Shown in pieces: positions 21,341 to 32,278 of a DNA stretch of 64,000 nucleotides. Position numbers and translations under genes: made by a program. The DNA is from Triticum aestivum (lineage: Eukaryota > Streptophyta > Magnoliopsida > Poales > Poaceae). The notes below the pieces were generated by a model. The model searched no databases. It was not told the origin of the DNA and saw only the letters and a program-made list of their open reading frames with translations. Numbering within the stretch: the first letter of the stretch is position 1; each line of letters opens with the position of its first letter. The stretch covers positions 28,852,618 to 28,916,617 of the forward strand of contig NC_057811.1 in NCBI RefSeq assembly GCF_018294505.1, given 5' to 3'.

Positions 21341-23926
21341 CTGTCTGACATTTTGCCCTTAGTAGTTGGTGGATGTCGATGTGCTATCCCTCCAACCTAT
21401 ATCAAGAGATCCATTCACCGTCTGATCCCTTCTACCAAACACGTCATTGCTTTCCATGGTTCTCTCTTGTCGATGTGTGAAATATTAGAATTTGAGTTGT
21501 TTGGTGAAATGTACGAGCTGACCGCCAAAAGAACAAAAAATTTCTTTCTTTTTCCTTTTTTTATAGTTTTGGCAGGTGCATTTTCATATGGTACATGTCT
21601 AGACCATTTGAACAGTTTATTTTGAATTTGTTTCTTCCATTCTAGCTAAATATAAGAGTTTACAATGTTCGTTTTAATCCTTTGGAATAAACATTTATTA
21701 CTAGTATTAAAAAGACTAAATTAGCTGCCGCATTTTTTTCCCTAATCAACTTGAAGGCTATCTACACTTTGATTAAATTGTCATTTATACATTTCGTGAT
21801 ATATTATTTCCATTATGTATATTAACTGCAATAAAAATGACGATAATCTGTTTTTCCTTAAGTTTTAATGAATGTACTAAATAATTAAATAATAAAAATT
21901 TACTTACAAAATATTAACATGAAAACGTGCCCTATGAATAAAAGGTAGATATCTAACTCAGGCACTTATCTGCAAAATAAATGTTTTTTTAACAAAATTG
22001 AAAGTATTTAAATTATTTAAAATGAATAAAAAGTACATGGTCCATTCTACTTTACCGCTCGAAACACACTGATTTGTTGTGGCAATAGAAACACTGAATT
22101 TCAGTCCCACTTATTAATGTTTGCTAAGTGATATCTGACAATAAAACGTAAAATAAATATTTTTTATATTAAAATTTTTAATTATTAAATTAATCATTTT
22201 GTCTGTGATCTTAATGTGTAATTTTCTATTACTTACGTAAAATAGTTAACCATATAACAATGTTGCTAAATAAGAGTTATAATGTTTCTTTGTTATGTAG
22301 TTGCAACATATATCAGTAAAATAGTTAATTCATATTTAAAAGGTATGATAGAACAAAAGTTATTTTTTCAATCAAGTCTTGAAATTAAATAAATTTATAA
22401 TGTATATACATATATTTCCATACATTTGTATGTGTTCATCGAGATTTTAATGTCATTAAATATCATGTTAGAGATTTCAAAAGTGTGCTTTCTAACATGT
22501 ATCTTAGTAGTAGTTTCTAGTGTAATACTATGTAATCATATTTACAGAAATTTCTAGAGCACGAAATATATGTCTTGCAAGTTGGATTCGGTAATAAGTT
22601 GGCATCATGACCATGCTATTTGTTACAATTATTTTTTATTTTAAATAATAACAAATAACAAAAAAATATAAAATTTATGGGTGAATCATGCAAGTGAGGA
22701 GAACACACCAATGATGAAAGACAGTGCATTTCTACGTGGAATTCATATTGACAAACCTTAAGAATCACATTCATTTCTATGTTTTTATAGATTATGCCCC
22801 ATTTGCGGGACTCAGATACAAGTCAGTTCAAGGTGTGGAGCACGAGAAAACATAGGATTCAAGACCAGATCAGCGACCGACTTCAAAAACAAATAAGTAA
22901 AAATTGCACATTAGGTATCAAGATTAGGAGTAGATGGAAAATTAATTGAAAGAAATGGAGCAAATAGCTCTGCAATAAGTGCTCTCGCTAGAAAATAAAT
23001 GTTGCGTTAGACGATCCACTTGAAAACACACATATGAAGTGGTGGAGCCGGAATTTTCACAATGGGTATGCAAAGCTATAAAAAATTGATGGGCAACACT
23101 AACAACCATGAAACTGCATATTATTCTCCCTTTTTTTCACATATCGACAATTTAAATAAAAAATGACTAGTTAAGCTTGATTGAATACTACAATAAATTA
23201 AACAACAGATTGAGGATCAGCCTCTGCTCCGAGTAAAAAAATAAAGGGAAACTCTATACATCAGTAGTCTGCTGTTTCATCCATCGGAATCCTCCACGGC
23301 CTTAGATTCATTTTCCATTTGACATACATGATGCTCATCTATCCTTAGCTGCCAGCCTCTGGGCCAGAATGACTACCCTACCCGTGCCCCCACCTTCACC
23401 CGAGAGACACCCACCTTCACATTCTTCCTGTCCAGGAAAGCGACTAAATTTAGCTTCTCCTCCCACACCAGCAAAACTCCATCCACCTCGGCCATCTCTT
23501 ACTTCACCGATTGATCTCCACCTGGTCGCATGATATAAGCTCATTATCCTTCGATGGAAGCATAATTAACTTGTAGTGCTAAAAACAAACTTGAAGATCG
23601 TTGGGAGCAAAATGTGCTCCTTAAGATAGCAAACTAGTACAAGTATATTGGGAAACTCATTTTAGAGTCATTAATTTCCGTAACACTCAAAATCAGTTTC
23701 CTAGAATTTTGGGGGCATGAATTAAGCGATCATGTTAATAAGGGATCTCATGTAATGTTCGATTCCTAAAAAGCTATAACCCACTACCTATTTTCCCTTT
23801 ACATGCAACCATTCCACATAAGCAAGTCATGCATGCAAGTCATAAATTACATTGTTTTTGCATTACTCTATGCATACAGCGTTGCCACATCATCAACTCA
23901 TGCATGTTAGTCATAATCTATTGTTT
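21341..23926. other. AT-rich intergenic DNA, no gene seen
   Basis: Strongly AT-rich with no frame above noise and no recognised motif. The short minus frame at 23544-23335 has no recognisable domain and I treat it as chance. Confidence 0.6.
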
Positions 23927-24316
23927 GCATTAGATTTTTATTTTTGGGAAGCAAGAGCTTTGATTCATTAATTAGTGGGCTTACAATCGTTTTGTAGACA
24001 GACAACTAAAATGGTATGCACATAATTGATCCAAAGACATCTCCTTCTACTAGCTGGCGCTTGTTGTGAGCAAAGATGTGCCCGTTCATTGGCCTTATGT
24101 CCAATGAAGTTCAATTTGAAAAAAAATCCAAATTGCCGCTAAGATCCTCAATTTCTTGTAGAATCGAAGCAATCACAGACCGACCCTTGGCGCAATCCAT
24201 CCAAAGCTTGACAACTTCACTTGTATCAAACTTTAGATAGGCCGAAAAATGACAGACTAGCTCGAATCCATCCCGAATTGCTAGAGACTACAAGATCAAA
24301 GCGTTAGCTGCTTGGT
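23927..24316 (-). pseudogene. LINE 3' remnant (RNase H domain)
   Basis: On the minus strand the text LAIRDGFELVCHFSAYLKFD, SEVVKLWMDCAKGRSVI and ASILQEIEDLSGN resembles the C-terminal RNase H (RVT_3) domain of plant LINEs. It ends near 23927 with an A-rich minus-strand tail. Several stops occur. It is separate from the LINE at 16148-19551. Confidence 0.6.
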
Positions 24317-24765
24317 CGTACCAGATAGCTTGTCCCCTAATCAAGCTACCCAGTGGTGTTATTACGGCCCTGGGGTGCCTCACTTTGTTAGTTGTCGGCC
24401 CACTAGGTTAGTTCCACGCTCAGTCATCATGCCGACCCACGTGCCCTATACAAAGAAGACTCCAGAAGCCTTGCCATTCAAGACAAGGAAGCCGGAGTGT
24501 TGGTGTACAAAAATAGGGGTCTTTCTGTACCCCTTTACTTGTGCGCGGACAGTTGTAGCCACACCTGCGGCCACGCTTGGCGGGGCAAAGGAAACGAAGA
24601 TACAGGACTGCCAGGGCAGTGCTCAAGCCAGAGGCGCAAAGAGCAAAGGGACAAGATGGATTTCCCCCGGCGAGAGCCTTGCCGGGGTGACCTACATAGC
24701 CCCGGCAAGAGCCATGCCGAGGCAACTTGCCCAACACCTGCAAGGCCGCCACCTTTGAGCTTGAG

Positions 24766-24831
24766 AGTTCTGACACCATCGACAACGTCGAGACCAAGAC
24801 TCAGGGGCGCCTGTGTGATGGCAAGCAGATC
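24766..24831 (+). pseudogene. Polyubiquitin-like fragment 1 in 5' LTR of C
   Basis: The sequence reads ESSDTIDNVETKTQ, against ubiquitin residues 18-31 ESSDTIDNVKAKIQ. It is followed by GRLCDGKQIFV, where the other LTR has RLCGGMQIFV, like the Gly-Gly/Met junction of polyubiquitin. The ubiquitin residues between are absent, so this is a shard and not a gene. Confidence 0.7.
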
Positions 24832-25183
24832 TTTGTGAGGAACAAAGGCCTGCGAATCTGGACAGAAACCAGAAGGCGAAGACCCACGGCAAGAGCCTTG
24901 CCAGGGACAGGCGGAGACCACCGGCAAGAGCCTTGCCGGGGACAGGCGGAGACCCCGGCAAGAGTCTTGTCGGGGACAGATGAAGACCCCCGGCAAGATT
25001 TTTGCCGGGGACGCCCGCGAGACCCCGGCAAGATCTTTGCCGGGGGCTTCTGCGGGGCTAAGGCCAGGCTCTCACTTACCAACGTTTCGCTGCCCCGCAC
25101 CCGTGCCGACGCGACAATCAGCCCGCCAACCAGGCAGGCGCCTGCGTGGCAGCAAGCAACCTCTAGGCCAACTAGACAAGCAC

Positions 25184-25219
25184 CTGCGTGGTGGCATGCA
25201 GATCTTCGTGAAGACCCTG
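25184..25219 (+). pseudogene. Polyubiquitin-like fragment 2 in 5' LTR of C
   Basis: HLRGG-MQIFVKTL: the last residues of one ubiquitin unit joined to the first eight of the next, as in plant polyubiquitin genes. The 24 bases from 25196 to 25219 encode MQIFVKTL exactly. The next codons (Pro-Pro) leave ubiquitin. In this LTR it is in a different frame from fragment 1. Confidence 0.75.
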
Positions 25220-25720
25220 CCACCGTACTAGCACAGCAGCCAGCCAGCCAGCGTGGCGCTGCATGCCTCGTCAGCTTGGATGCGCGTCGAAGCAAGGCGA
25301 GGCGGCGATGGACGGGACAAGCTTCTTTTCCGTCCCTAATAAAGCAAGAGGACACGTAGGCGCATTAAATGAGTTTGTGCCACGATGTCAGGGATAGACT
25401 TGTACACTATAGACACTTTCCACCTCCCGTGTGCCACTGTGGAAACCCCTTTGACATATAAAAGGAGGCTCGAGGCGTACTGAGGAAGGATTTCGGACTT
25501 TTTGAACTAGGCATGCACCGCAGCTAGTTCAACAGCTCAAGAACACCAAATATATACACCAAAGTAGGACTAGGGTATTACACATCGCTTGCGGCCCGAA
25601 CCTGGGTAAAAAATCCCCTAGCGCTGATCTTTTAGTCCCGCTCTTTGCACAGCTCTGCGCCCCGCCAACCGTAGTAGGGATTCCCCGTGATCCCATAGGT
25701 GTCGTTTCCCCCGACATCTT

Positions 25721-25740
25721 TGGCACGCCAGGTAGGGGGC
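25721..25740 (+). other. Primer-binding site of element C
   Basis: TGGCACGCCAGGTAGGGGGC, four bases after the LTR end. This resembles the TGGCGCGCCAGGTAGGGGG site common in related grass Gypsy elements. It fixes the orientation as plus. Confidence 0.75.
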
Positions 25741-25792
25741 GCAAGCTGTGAAAATCTGGTCTAGGTGTTAGCGCATCGACTTCATCGTCGCC

Positions 25793-27825
25793 ATGGCCCC
25801 CAAGAAGAAGGGGATCACAACGATCTGGTCGTCCGGAGACGGCCCGTCCGCACCGGTGCGGGCAGCCAACGGGGTGGCCATGGATGGTGCCGGAGGCGCG
25901 GCCCGCGAGCATCCACGACACTATGGCAATCGGAGCCAGGCGAGCGGCGTCGTTCGGATCCAAGACAACGAGCCACACGCGGTTGGGTCCGGGGGCGGGG
26001 CCGTGCTGCCCATGGGCTACGCGGCAACCTCTAGGACGCCCCAGCTGGCGCCCGCGCCGCGGCCCAGGCCGCGCGCCACGAGCAACACCGCGACGTCGGT
26101 GCCCCCGGGCGCCGCCGCGGGAAAAGCCCATTGCGTCACTCTCAGGACGCACAGGGCCGTCGTGCGCACCTGGACGCTGGCGGAAGCGGCGCGCGACCGC
26201 GAGACCGTGATAGAGCTCCTTCTAACGTGGTTAGAAGTCGGACCGCGTCACAATCCATGCAGATTTCGCCGCCACCCACGCCGGCAGAAGCATTGGCGGT
26301 CGTGCAACTGCTCCTCGACTTTCCTCCTGCCGCGGAGAAGCTTGACGAGTGGAGAGTCACCATTCGAAGCCTCATCAGCTTTGCCAATAAATATGAACCA
26401 TGACCGGCGGGACCCTCGTGTCGGCGCTCCGTCGAGCCGGCGCACGCCGGTGGTGGGAGGACCGCGGCTGCTGCGACCACGGTGCACTCTCCTCCCCTTG
26501 CCAGCAACAGCAGCCACCGGCTCGTCGGGCCGACGCCTGTGACAATGTTTCCACAACGTCGTCCGACCCGCGAGCCCGCTGCGACCAACATCAAGTTCTG
26601 AGCGAGCTCAGGAGGACACTCGGACCACCATCGAGCGGCAGCGGGAAGCGTGCCATCAGTCTGGGGCCCACTATGGACCGCCCAACGCAGGGGGGGCTCC
26701 GGCGACCTACCTTACGAGGTGGGTTGTCCACCCTTTACCCGTGAGCTGCGGCAGTTCAAGTGGCCCACCCACCGCATGTTCAAGCCTGAGGTTGAAGAGA
26801 AGTACAACGGCAAGACTCACCCGTCGGAGTTCCTCAGCATCTACACTATCGCGATGCAAGCTACCGGGGCTCGCGACAAGGTGCTTGCCAACTACTTTCC
26901 GTTGGCGCTTAAGACCAACGTCATGTCATGGTTGATGCACCTGCCAGTGGATTCCATCTCTTCCTGGTCGGATCTGTGCCACGAGTTTGTTGGCGCCTTT
27001 ACCAGAGGCCACCAAGCTCCTGGCCAGGCAAATGATTTGCATGTCATCCCCCAGAAGGACGACGAGACCCTGCACAAATACATACAAAGGTTCAGCCGTG
27101 TGCAGTACAACATCCCAGATGTTCACCCCACCGCTGTCATTAGTGCATTCCATCAGAATGTGCGCAACCGCAAGATGCGTGAAGAGCTGGCGATGAACAA
27201 GGTTAAGGATGTAGCCGAGCTTTATGTTCTAGCTGATATAGGTGCGCTCGGGCTGAAGAAGGAAGGAAGTACCCCGGCGAGGACGCGGGCGCGGAAACCG
27301 ACTCCATGGATGAAGATGCCGTTGCCCCGGCAAAGAAGGGTCGACGCCGCAATAGGAAGTGTAAGGGCAAGACCGTGCTTGCCATTGAGGGATCCGGCAA
27401 CCCCGGCGCCGCCAAGAAGGCCAAGGCTGACGACCACGGCAAGGAAGTTGCCGGGTGCGCCATCTGCCGGGCTTTGGCGGCTGCCAACAAGCAGTACTGC
27501 AAGATCCATCGCACCAAGGGCCATGACCTCCAGAACTGCCAACAGGTTGAGCTGCTTGCGGAGAAGTAGAAAGCTGAATATGAAATGCGGGACAAGGAGA
27601 AGGGTCAGGATGGTGCCGTGGGGTCCGGCAAGGAGCGTGTCAGCCAGGGAGGTCACTGCGGCAAAGATAATCAACAAGAGAGGCCCGCTCGGGGCCGTGA
27701 TAAGAAAGAGGGGGACGATGACCATGATGGCGATGACGAGTCCACCAAGCATGAGTTCTAGAAGGCCACGGATTCCATGTGCGTCAACGGTGGTGCCTCG
27801 TTTCACACCTCTCACCACCAGCTGA
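25793..27825 (+). pseudogene. gag of element C
   Basis: The ATG at 25793 (MAPKKKGITTIWSS) starts a low-complexity Arg/Pro-rich N-terminal half to about 26542. A frame change leads to 26650-27825, carrying the gag core: KYNGKTHPSEFLSIYTIA, MSWLMHLPVDSISSWSDLC, LHKYIQRFSRVQYNIP and KVKDVAELYVLAD. A third frame (27306-27569) then holds the Cys/His segment CAICRALAAANKQYCKIHR..HDLQNC in the nucleocapsid position. Gag would form the particle that packages element RNA. At least two frame changes disrupt it. Confidence 0.88.
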
Positions 27826-28376
27826 AGCAGTGGGCGCGTGAAGTCACTGCGGCAGAGCCATTGTTCGATGCCCAGACGCCACTGAAGTGGTCCAGCACAC
27901 CTATCATTTTTTACACCGAGGATCGATATCACCCCGATCGCACAACTGCGGTCGGGTGCTTGCCGTTGTTGGTTTCACCAACGATAAGCAACCTCAAGGT
28001 GACAAAAGTGCTAGTTGAGGGTGGGGCCGGTTTGAACTTGATCCCGCCCGCCGTGATCAAGAGACTACAGATCCCTGATGGAGATCTCGAGGAGACTGGC
28101 ACGTTTCAAGGGGTCAACCCGGGGAGGAGTCAGCCGAAGGGTAAGGTCACGTTGCCCGTTACATTTGGGGGCGAGCTGAATTATAGGATGGAGAAGATCG
28201 TTTTTGATGTCGCCAAGATCCCCTTGCCCTGTAATGGGATCCTTGGCCACCCGGCACTGGCCAAGTTCATGGCGGCGTCACATTACGCCTACAACACGTT
28301 GAAGATGCCCGGGCCAATGAGCATCATCACCGTCCCTCCGACAAGAAGGACGCTCATCTGTGCCGACCAACTTTAG
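27777..28376 (+). pseudogene. Aspartic protease of element C, catalytic Asp changed
   Basis: The block TKVLVEGGAGLNLIPP corresponds to the retropepsin motif that in element A reads VLMDGGSGLNI; here the catalytic Asp is Glu. Downstream, GTFQGVNPGRSQPKGKVTLP, HPALAKFMAASHYAYN and LKMPGPMSIITVPP follow as in Tat proteases. The frame ends in a TAG at 28374; 28377-28682 is a Lys/Ala/Pro-rich linker with stops. Confidence 0.85.
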
Positions 28377-28682
28377 CGGGAGGCAGTTGCAGCAACTGCC
28401 GCCAAGGCACTTGCTCCTGCCGCTGAAGCCCAGGAAGGGAAGAGAACTGGCAAGACCTCCTGCACCCACTCCGGCAAGCGCGCCTCTTCGGAGTGCTGCA
28501 CTCCCGTCGAGGGCGTGCCAGAGAGCTCCACCGGCAAGAGCAAGAAATCCAAGGCAGCACCACCTGAGACCAAGAAGGTGCCCATCAAGGAGGACGGCAC
28601 GGGCGGGGATTTTACTATAAGATCCACCCTTGACAGTAAATAGGAAAGCGCGCTCGTCGCCTTCCTGCGGGCGAATGTCAAT

Positions 28683-29611
28683 TTGTTTGTGTGGCAAGCA
28701 CCGGACATCCCCGGCGTTCCCAGGGAGTTGATTGAGCACCATCTTGATGTCTGTCCTCATGCGCGGCCTGTCAAGCAGAAGGTCAGGAAGCAAGCTTTGG
28801 AACGAAAAGAATTCATCGTCGAGGAGATCAGGAAGTTGGAGGCAGCAGGCTTGGTCAGAGGAGTGCTCCACCCCACGTGGTTGGCGAATCCAGTGGTGGT
28901 GCGCAAGGCAAATGGGAAATGGAGGCTGTGTATTGACTATACATATATCAATAAAGCCTGTCCAAAGGATCCTTTCCCTCTGCCACGCATTGACCAGATA
29001 GTGGACTCCACTGCTGGGTGTGACTTGCTGTCATTCCTCGACGCCTACTCAGGATACCACCAGATCTTCATGATGAAGGAAGACAAATAAATGACTGCGT
29101 TCATCACCCATGTGGTATGTACTGTTTTGTACGGATGCCTTTCGGGTTGAAAAGCATTGGTTCGATATTTTCCCGAGCAGTCCAAATTGGTTTTGAGCCA
29201 TAGCTGCATAGAAATATGGAAGCTTATATGGACGATATAGTGGTCAAAACCAAGGACAAGGCTACGCTCGTGCAGGATCTGGAGGAAACATTTGCAAACC
29301 TACGCAAGATCAACCTCAAGCTCAATCCAGAGCAGTGCGTGTTCGGCGTTCCGTCCAGCAAGCTTCTTGGTTTCTTTGTGTCTCAACGTGGAATCGAAGC
29401 AAATCCCGACAACATCAAGGCGATTGAGCAAATTGAGGCACCAAGACGGGTCAAGGATGTCCGTAGACTTTCCGGCTGCGTTTTTGCTCTAAGTAGGTTC
29501 ATCCCCAAATCTGCTGAGCGCGCCCTCACCTTTTTCAAAGTTTTGAAAAAGGCGGGTCCAATGAAATGGACTCCGGAGGCAGAGGCAGCGCTGCAAGATC
29601 TGAAGAGGTAG
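28683..29611 (+). pseudogene. Reverse transcriptase of element C
   Basis: Frame 28683-29090 gives PDIPGVPRELIEHHLDV, ANGKWRLCIDYTYINKACP, FPLPRIDQIVDSTAGCDLL and SFLDAYSGYHQI. A TAA at 29088 and a frame change lead to MPFGLKSIGSIFSRA and the catalytic MEAYMDDIVVKTKD (29216 on), then LNPEQCVFGVPSSKLLGF and the thumb. A TAG also lies just before the YMDD segment. It ends in a TAG after AALQDLKR. Confidence 0.92.
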
Positions 29612-30937
29612 CTCTCCTCCACGCCAACACTGGTCACGCCTAAGCCACAAGAGCCGTGCTACCGTATCTAGCGGCAACGAATCAAGTGGTTAGTGCTGCA
29701 CTGCTGGCGCAGGGGAACTTGAGGAAGAAACAGCGGTAGCGGCCGAGCCGTCGGATGATGTGCCAAGGCATTCCCCAGCACGGCCTGATATCGGCAAGGT
29801 GGGACCCCCGGCAAGGCCTGATCCCGGCAAGATAGAGTCTGCGCAAGTAGGCGAAGTTGAACAGAAGAAGAAGGTGGTGCAGCACCCGGTTTATTTTGCC
29901 AGTTCCCTCTTGCAGGGGGCTAGATCAAGATATTCTAGTATGCAGAAGCTACTTTTCGACCTCCTCATGTCCTCGAGAAAGCGGCGCCACTATTTCCAAG
30001 CACATGAGATCACCGTCGTCACCCTCCCTTTAAAGTGAATCTTGCACAACCCAGATGCGACTGGGAGGATTGTGGAGTGGGCGTTGGAGCTGTCAAGCTT
30101 TGGCCTCAAGTTTGAAAGTACTTCAACGATCAAGAGCCGGGCCTTGGCAGAGTTCATAGCAGAATGGACCGCAACGCCCGACGAAGAGATTCAAGAGACC
30201 ACCCTTCCCGGTAAGGAGATGTCCGTGATTGGGTTATGTACTTTGCTGGAGCTTTCCCACTGCAAGGTGCTGGTGCCGGCATGCTACTCGTCACACCCAC
30301 TGGAGAGAGCCTCAAGTACGTAGTCCAGATGCACTTTCACTTGGAAAAATCAACGAACAACATGATGGAGTATGAGGGATTGCTTGCCGGTCTCAGGATC
30401 GCAGCAGACCTCGGAATCAGGAAGCTCATCATCAGAGGTGATTCGCAGCTAGTCGTCAAGCAAGTTAACAAGGATTACCAGAGCCCGTTGATGGAGGCCT
30501 ATGTGGATGAAGTGAGGAAGTTGGAAGAGCGTTTTGACGGTCTACAAGCAGAGCATGTTCCCCGAGCAGAGAACAGCATTGCCGACGACCTGTCGAAATG
30601 CGCTGCCCTCAAGTTGCCTGTGGAACCAGGTACCTTTGTGCTTCAATTAACTCAGCCATCCGTTGAGCCGTCAGTAGGACAGAACAAGCGAAGGAAGGCA
30701 GGCCCCGGCAAGTACTTTCCCACTGAGCTCCCAGGAGCCGCGGGCAAGGAAGTTGCCGGGTATCCCAAGCTTGCCGAGGAGCAGCAACCTCCGGCAGGGC
30801 ACCAGGCCCTGACCGTAGAGGCAGCTGCCCCTACGGCCGAGAATGAGCCTTTAGTCCTTGCCGTCGAGCCCCAGGCTCTGGCATGGGCGCAGCGCACCGT
30901 CCGTTTCCTCCAAACGGGGGAACTCCCTGAGGAATAG
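29612..30937 (+). pseudogene. RNase H and archaeal-type RNase H of element C
   Basis: The first RNase H is degraded; recognisable text is HPVYFASSLLQGARSRYSSM and RRHYFQAHEITVVTLPL (29760-30038). The second, archaeal-like domain is in frame 30236-30937: GAGAGMLLVTPTGESLKY, NNMMEYEGLLAGLRIAADLG, IRGDSQLVVKQVN and ADDLSKCAAL. An Ala/Glu/Pro-rich linker with CCCCGGCAAG tracts follows. Frame changes and stops separate the parts. Confidence 0.85.
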
Positions 30938-30982
30938 GAAGAAGCAGAGAAAGTAGCCCGTCGGTCCAGCACGTACCAGTTT

Positions 30983-31772
30983 GTGGATGATACCCAATAC
31001 AGAAGGAGACCAAACGGTGTGAAATTGAAGTGCATTCCTCAGGAGGACGGACTGGAGTTGTTGGCGGAAATACATGGAGGCATATGTGGCTCTCACATAG
31101 GATCAAGGGCCCTTGCCGGCAAGGCATTCTGGCAAGGTTTCTTTTGGCCCACTGCCCGCCAGGATGCAACTGCACTAGTAACCAAGTGTGAAGCGTGTCA
31201 GTTCCATTCAAAGAAGCTCCATCAGCCAGCTCAATCTCTTCAGACAATCCCTCTCTCCTGGCCATTTTTGGTCTGGGGGCTCGACATACTGGGGCCCTTT
31301 CCCCGTGCTGTCGGGGGCTTTGAGTACTTGTACGTTGCAATCGAGAAGTTCACAAAGTGGCCAGAAGTGGAACCGGTGAGAAAGGTGACAGCACAATCAG
31401 CTGTCAAGTTCTTCAAGGGACTAGTATGCCGTTTTGGTGTGCCAAATAGAGTCATCACCGACAACGACACACAGTTCACAAGCCGCACCTTTATGTAGTA
31501 TATTCGAAACCTCGTCGGCAAGGTTTGTTTTGATTCTGTTGCTCATCCCAGAAGTAATGGCCAGGCTGAGAGGGCGAACGCAAAGGTGTTGTGAGGACTC
31601 AAGACCAGGAATTTTGACAGGCTACACAAGTGCGGAAGGCGCCGGATTGATGAGTTGCCAACTATTCTTTGGTCGATCAGAACGACGCCAAATCGAGCCA
31701 CTGGCCAGACACCCTTTGCCCTGGTATACGGGGTAGAAGCAGTTCTCCCCACGGAACTCATATACGGGTCAC
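30983..31772 (+). pseudogene. Integrase of element C, first part
   Basis: Zinc-binding region (LLAEIHGGICGSHIGSRAL, CEACQFH), core with D in WGLDILGPF and D in ITDNDTQF. A TAG at 31496 interrupts, but the frame goes on to VAHPRSNGQAERAN (the Glu), then a TGA, and [19 protein letters not shown]. Element D is inserted after the text [10 protein letters not shown]. The remainder resumes at 41025. Confidence 0.9.
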
Positions 31773-32253
31773 TGAGGGAGTCCTGGACAAAGGGGTCCTC
31801 GGGCGTCCGGCCTGTTAGCCATGGGCCGGACTGATGGTCTATGAAGATACGCAGACCGAAGACCCTACCCGTGTCCGGATGGGACTCTCCTTGGCATGGA
31901 GGGCAAGCTTGGCGATTAAATATGTAGATTCCTTTCTTTGTACCGACCTTGTGTAACCCTAGATCCTCCCGGTGTCTATATAAACCGGGGGGACTTAGTC
32001 CGGAGGGGGGAGAGACTCATTACCATAGTCATACAGGCTAGACTCTTAGGGTTTAGCCATTATGATCTCGTGGTAGATCAACTCTTGCAATACTCATATT
32101 CATCAAGATCAATCAAGCAGGAAGTATGGTATTACCTCCATAGAGAGGGCCCGAACCTGGGTAAACATTGTGTCCCCTGTCTCCTGTTACAATCGACCTT
32201 AGACGCACAGTTCGGTACCCCCTACCCGAGATCCGCCGGTTTTGACACCGACA
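31773..32253 (+). repeat. 5' LTR of element D
   Basis: TGAGGGAGTCCTGGAC to GACACCGACA. A TATA box (GTCTATATAAACCGG) lies near 31975. It is followed by TTGGTGCTTTCATTGAG, the likely primer-binding region. Confidence 0.96.
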
Positions 32254-32278
32254 TTGGTGCTTTCATTGAGGTTCCACT

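Larger units (their letters stand above)
24498..25716 (+). repeat. 5' LTR of element C
   Basis: 1219 bp, TGTTGGTGTACAAAAATAGG to CCCCCGACA. Its middle holds seven or so palindromes of the type CCCCGGCAAGANNNTTGCCGGGG between about 24667 and 25045, flanked by polyubiquitin-like fragments. A TATA box (CATATAAAAGGAGG) lies near 25455. The partner is 43824-45011. Confidence 0.95.

Noticed and set aside
23335..23544. Short minus frame with Gly-rich text
   Set aside because: 69 codons, no domain, no supporting context.
24727..25359. Open frame of 210 codons in an LTR as a functional ubiquitin gene
   Set aside because: It has only shards of ubiquitin, lacks most of residues 32-71, and is interrupted by palindromic repeats, so it is not a working ubiquitin.
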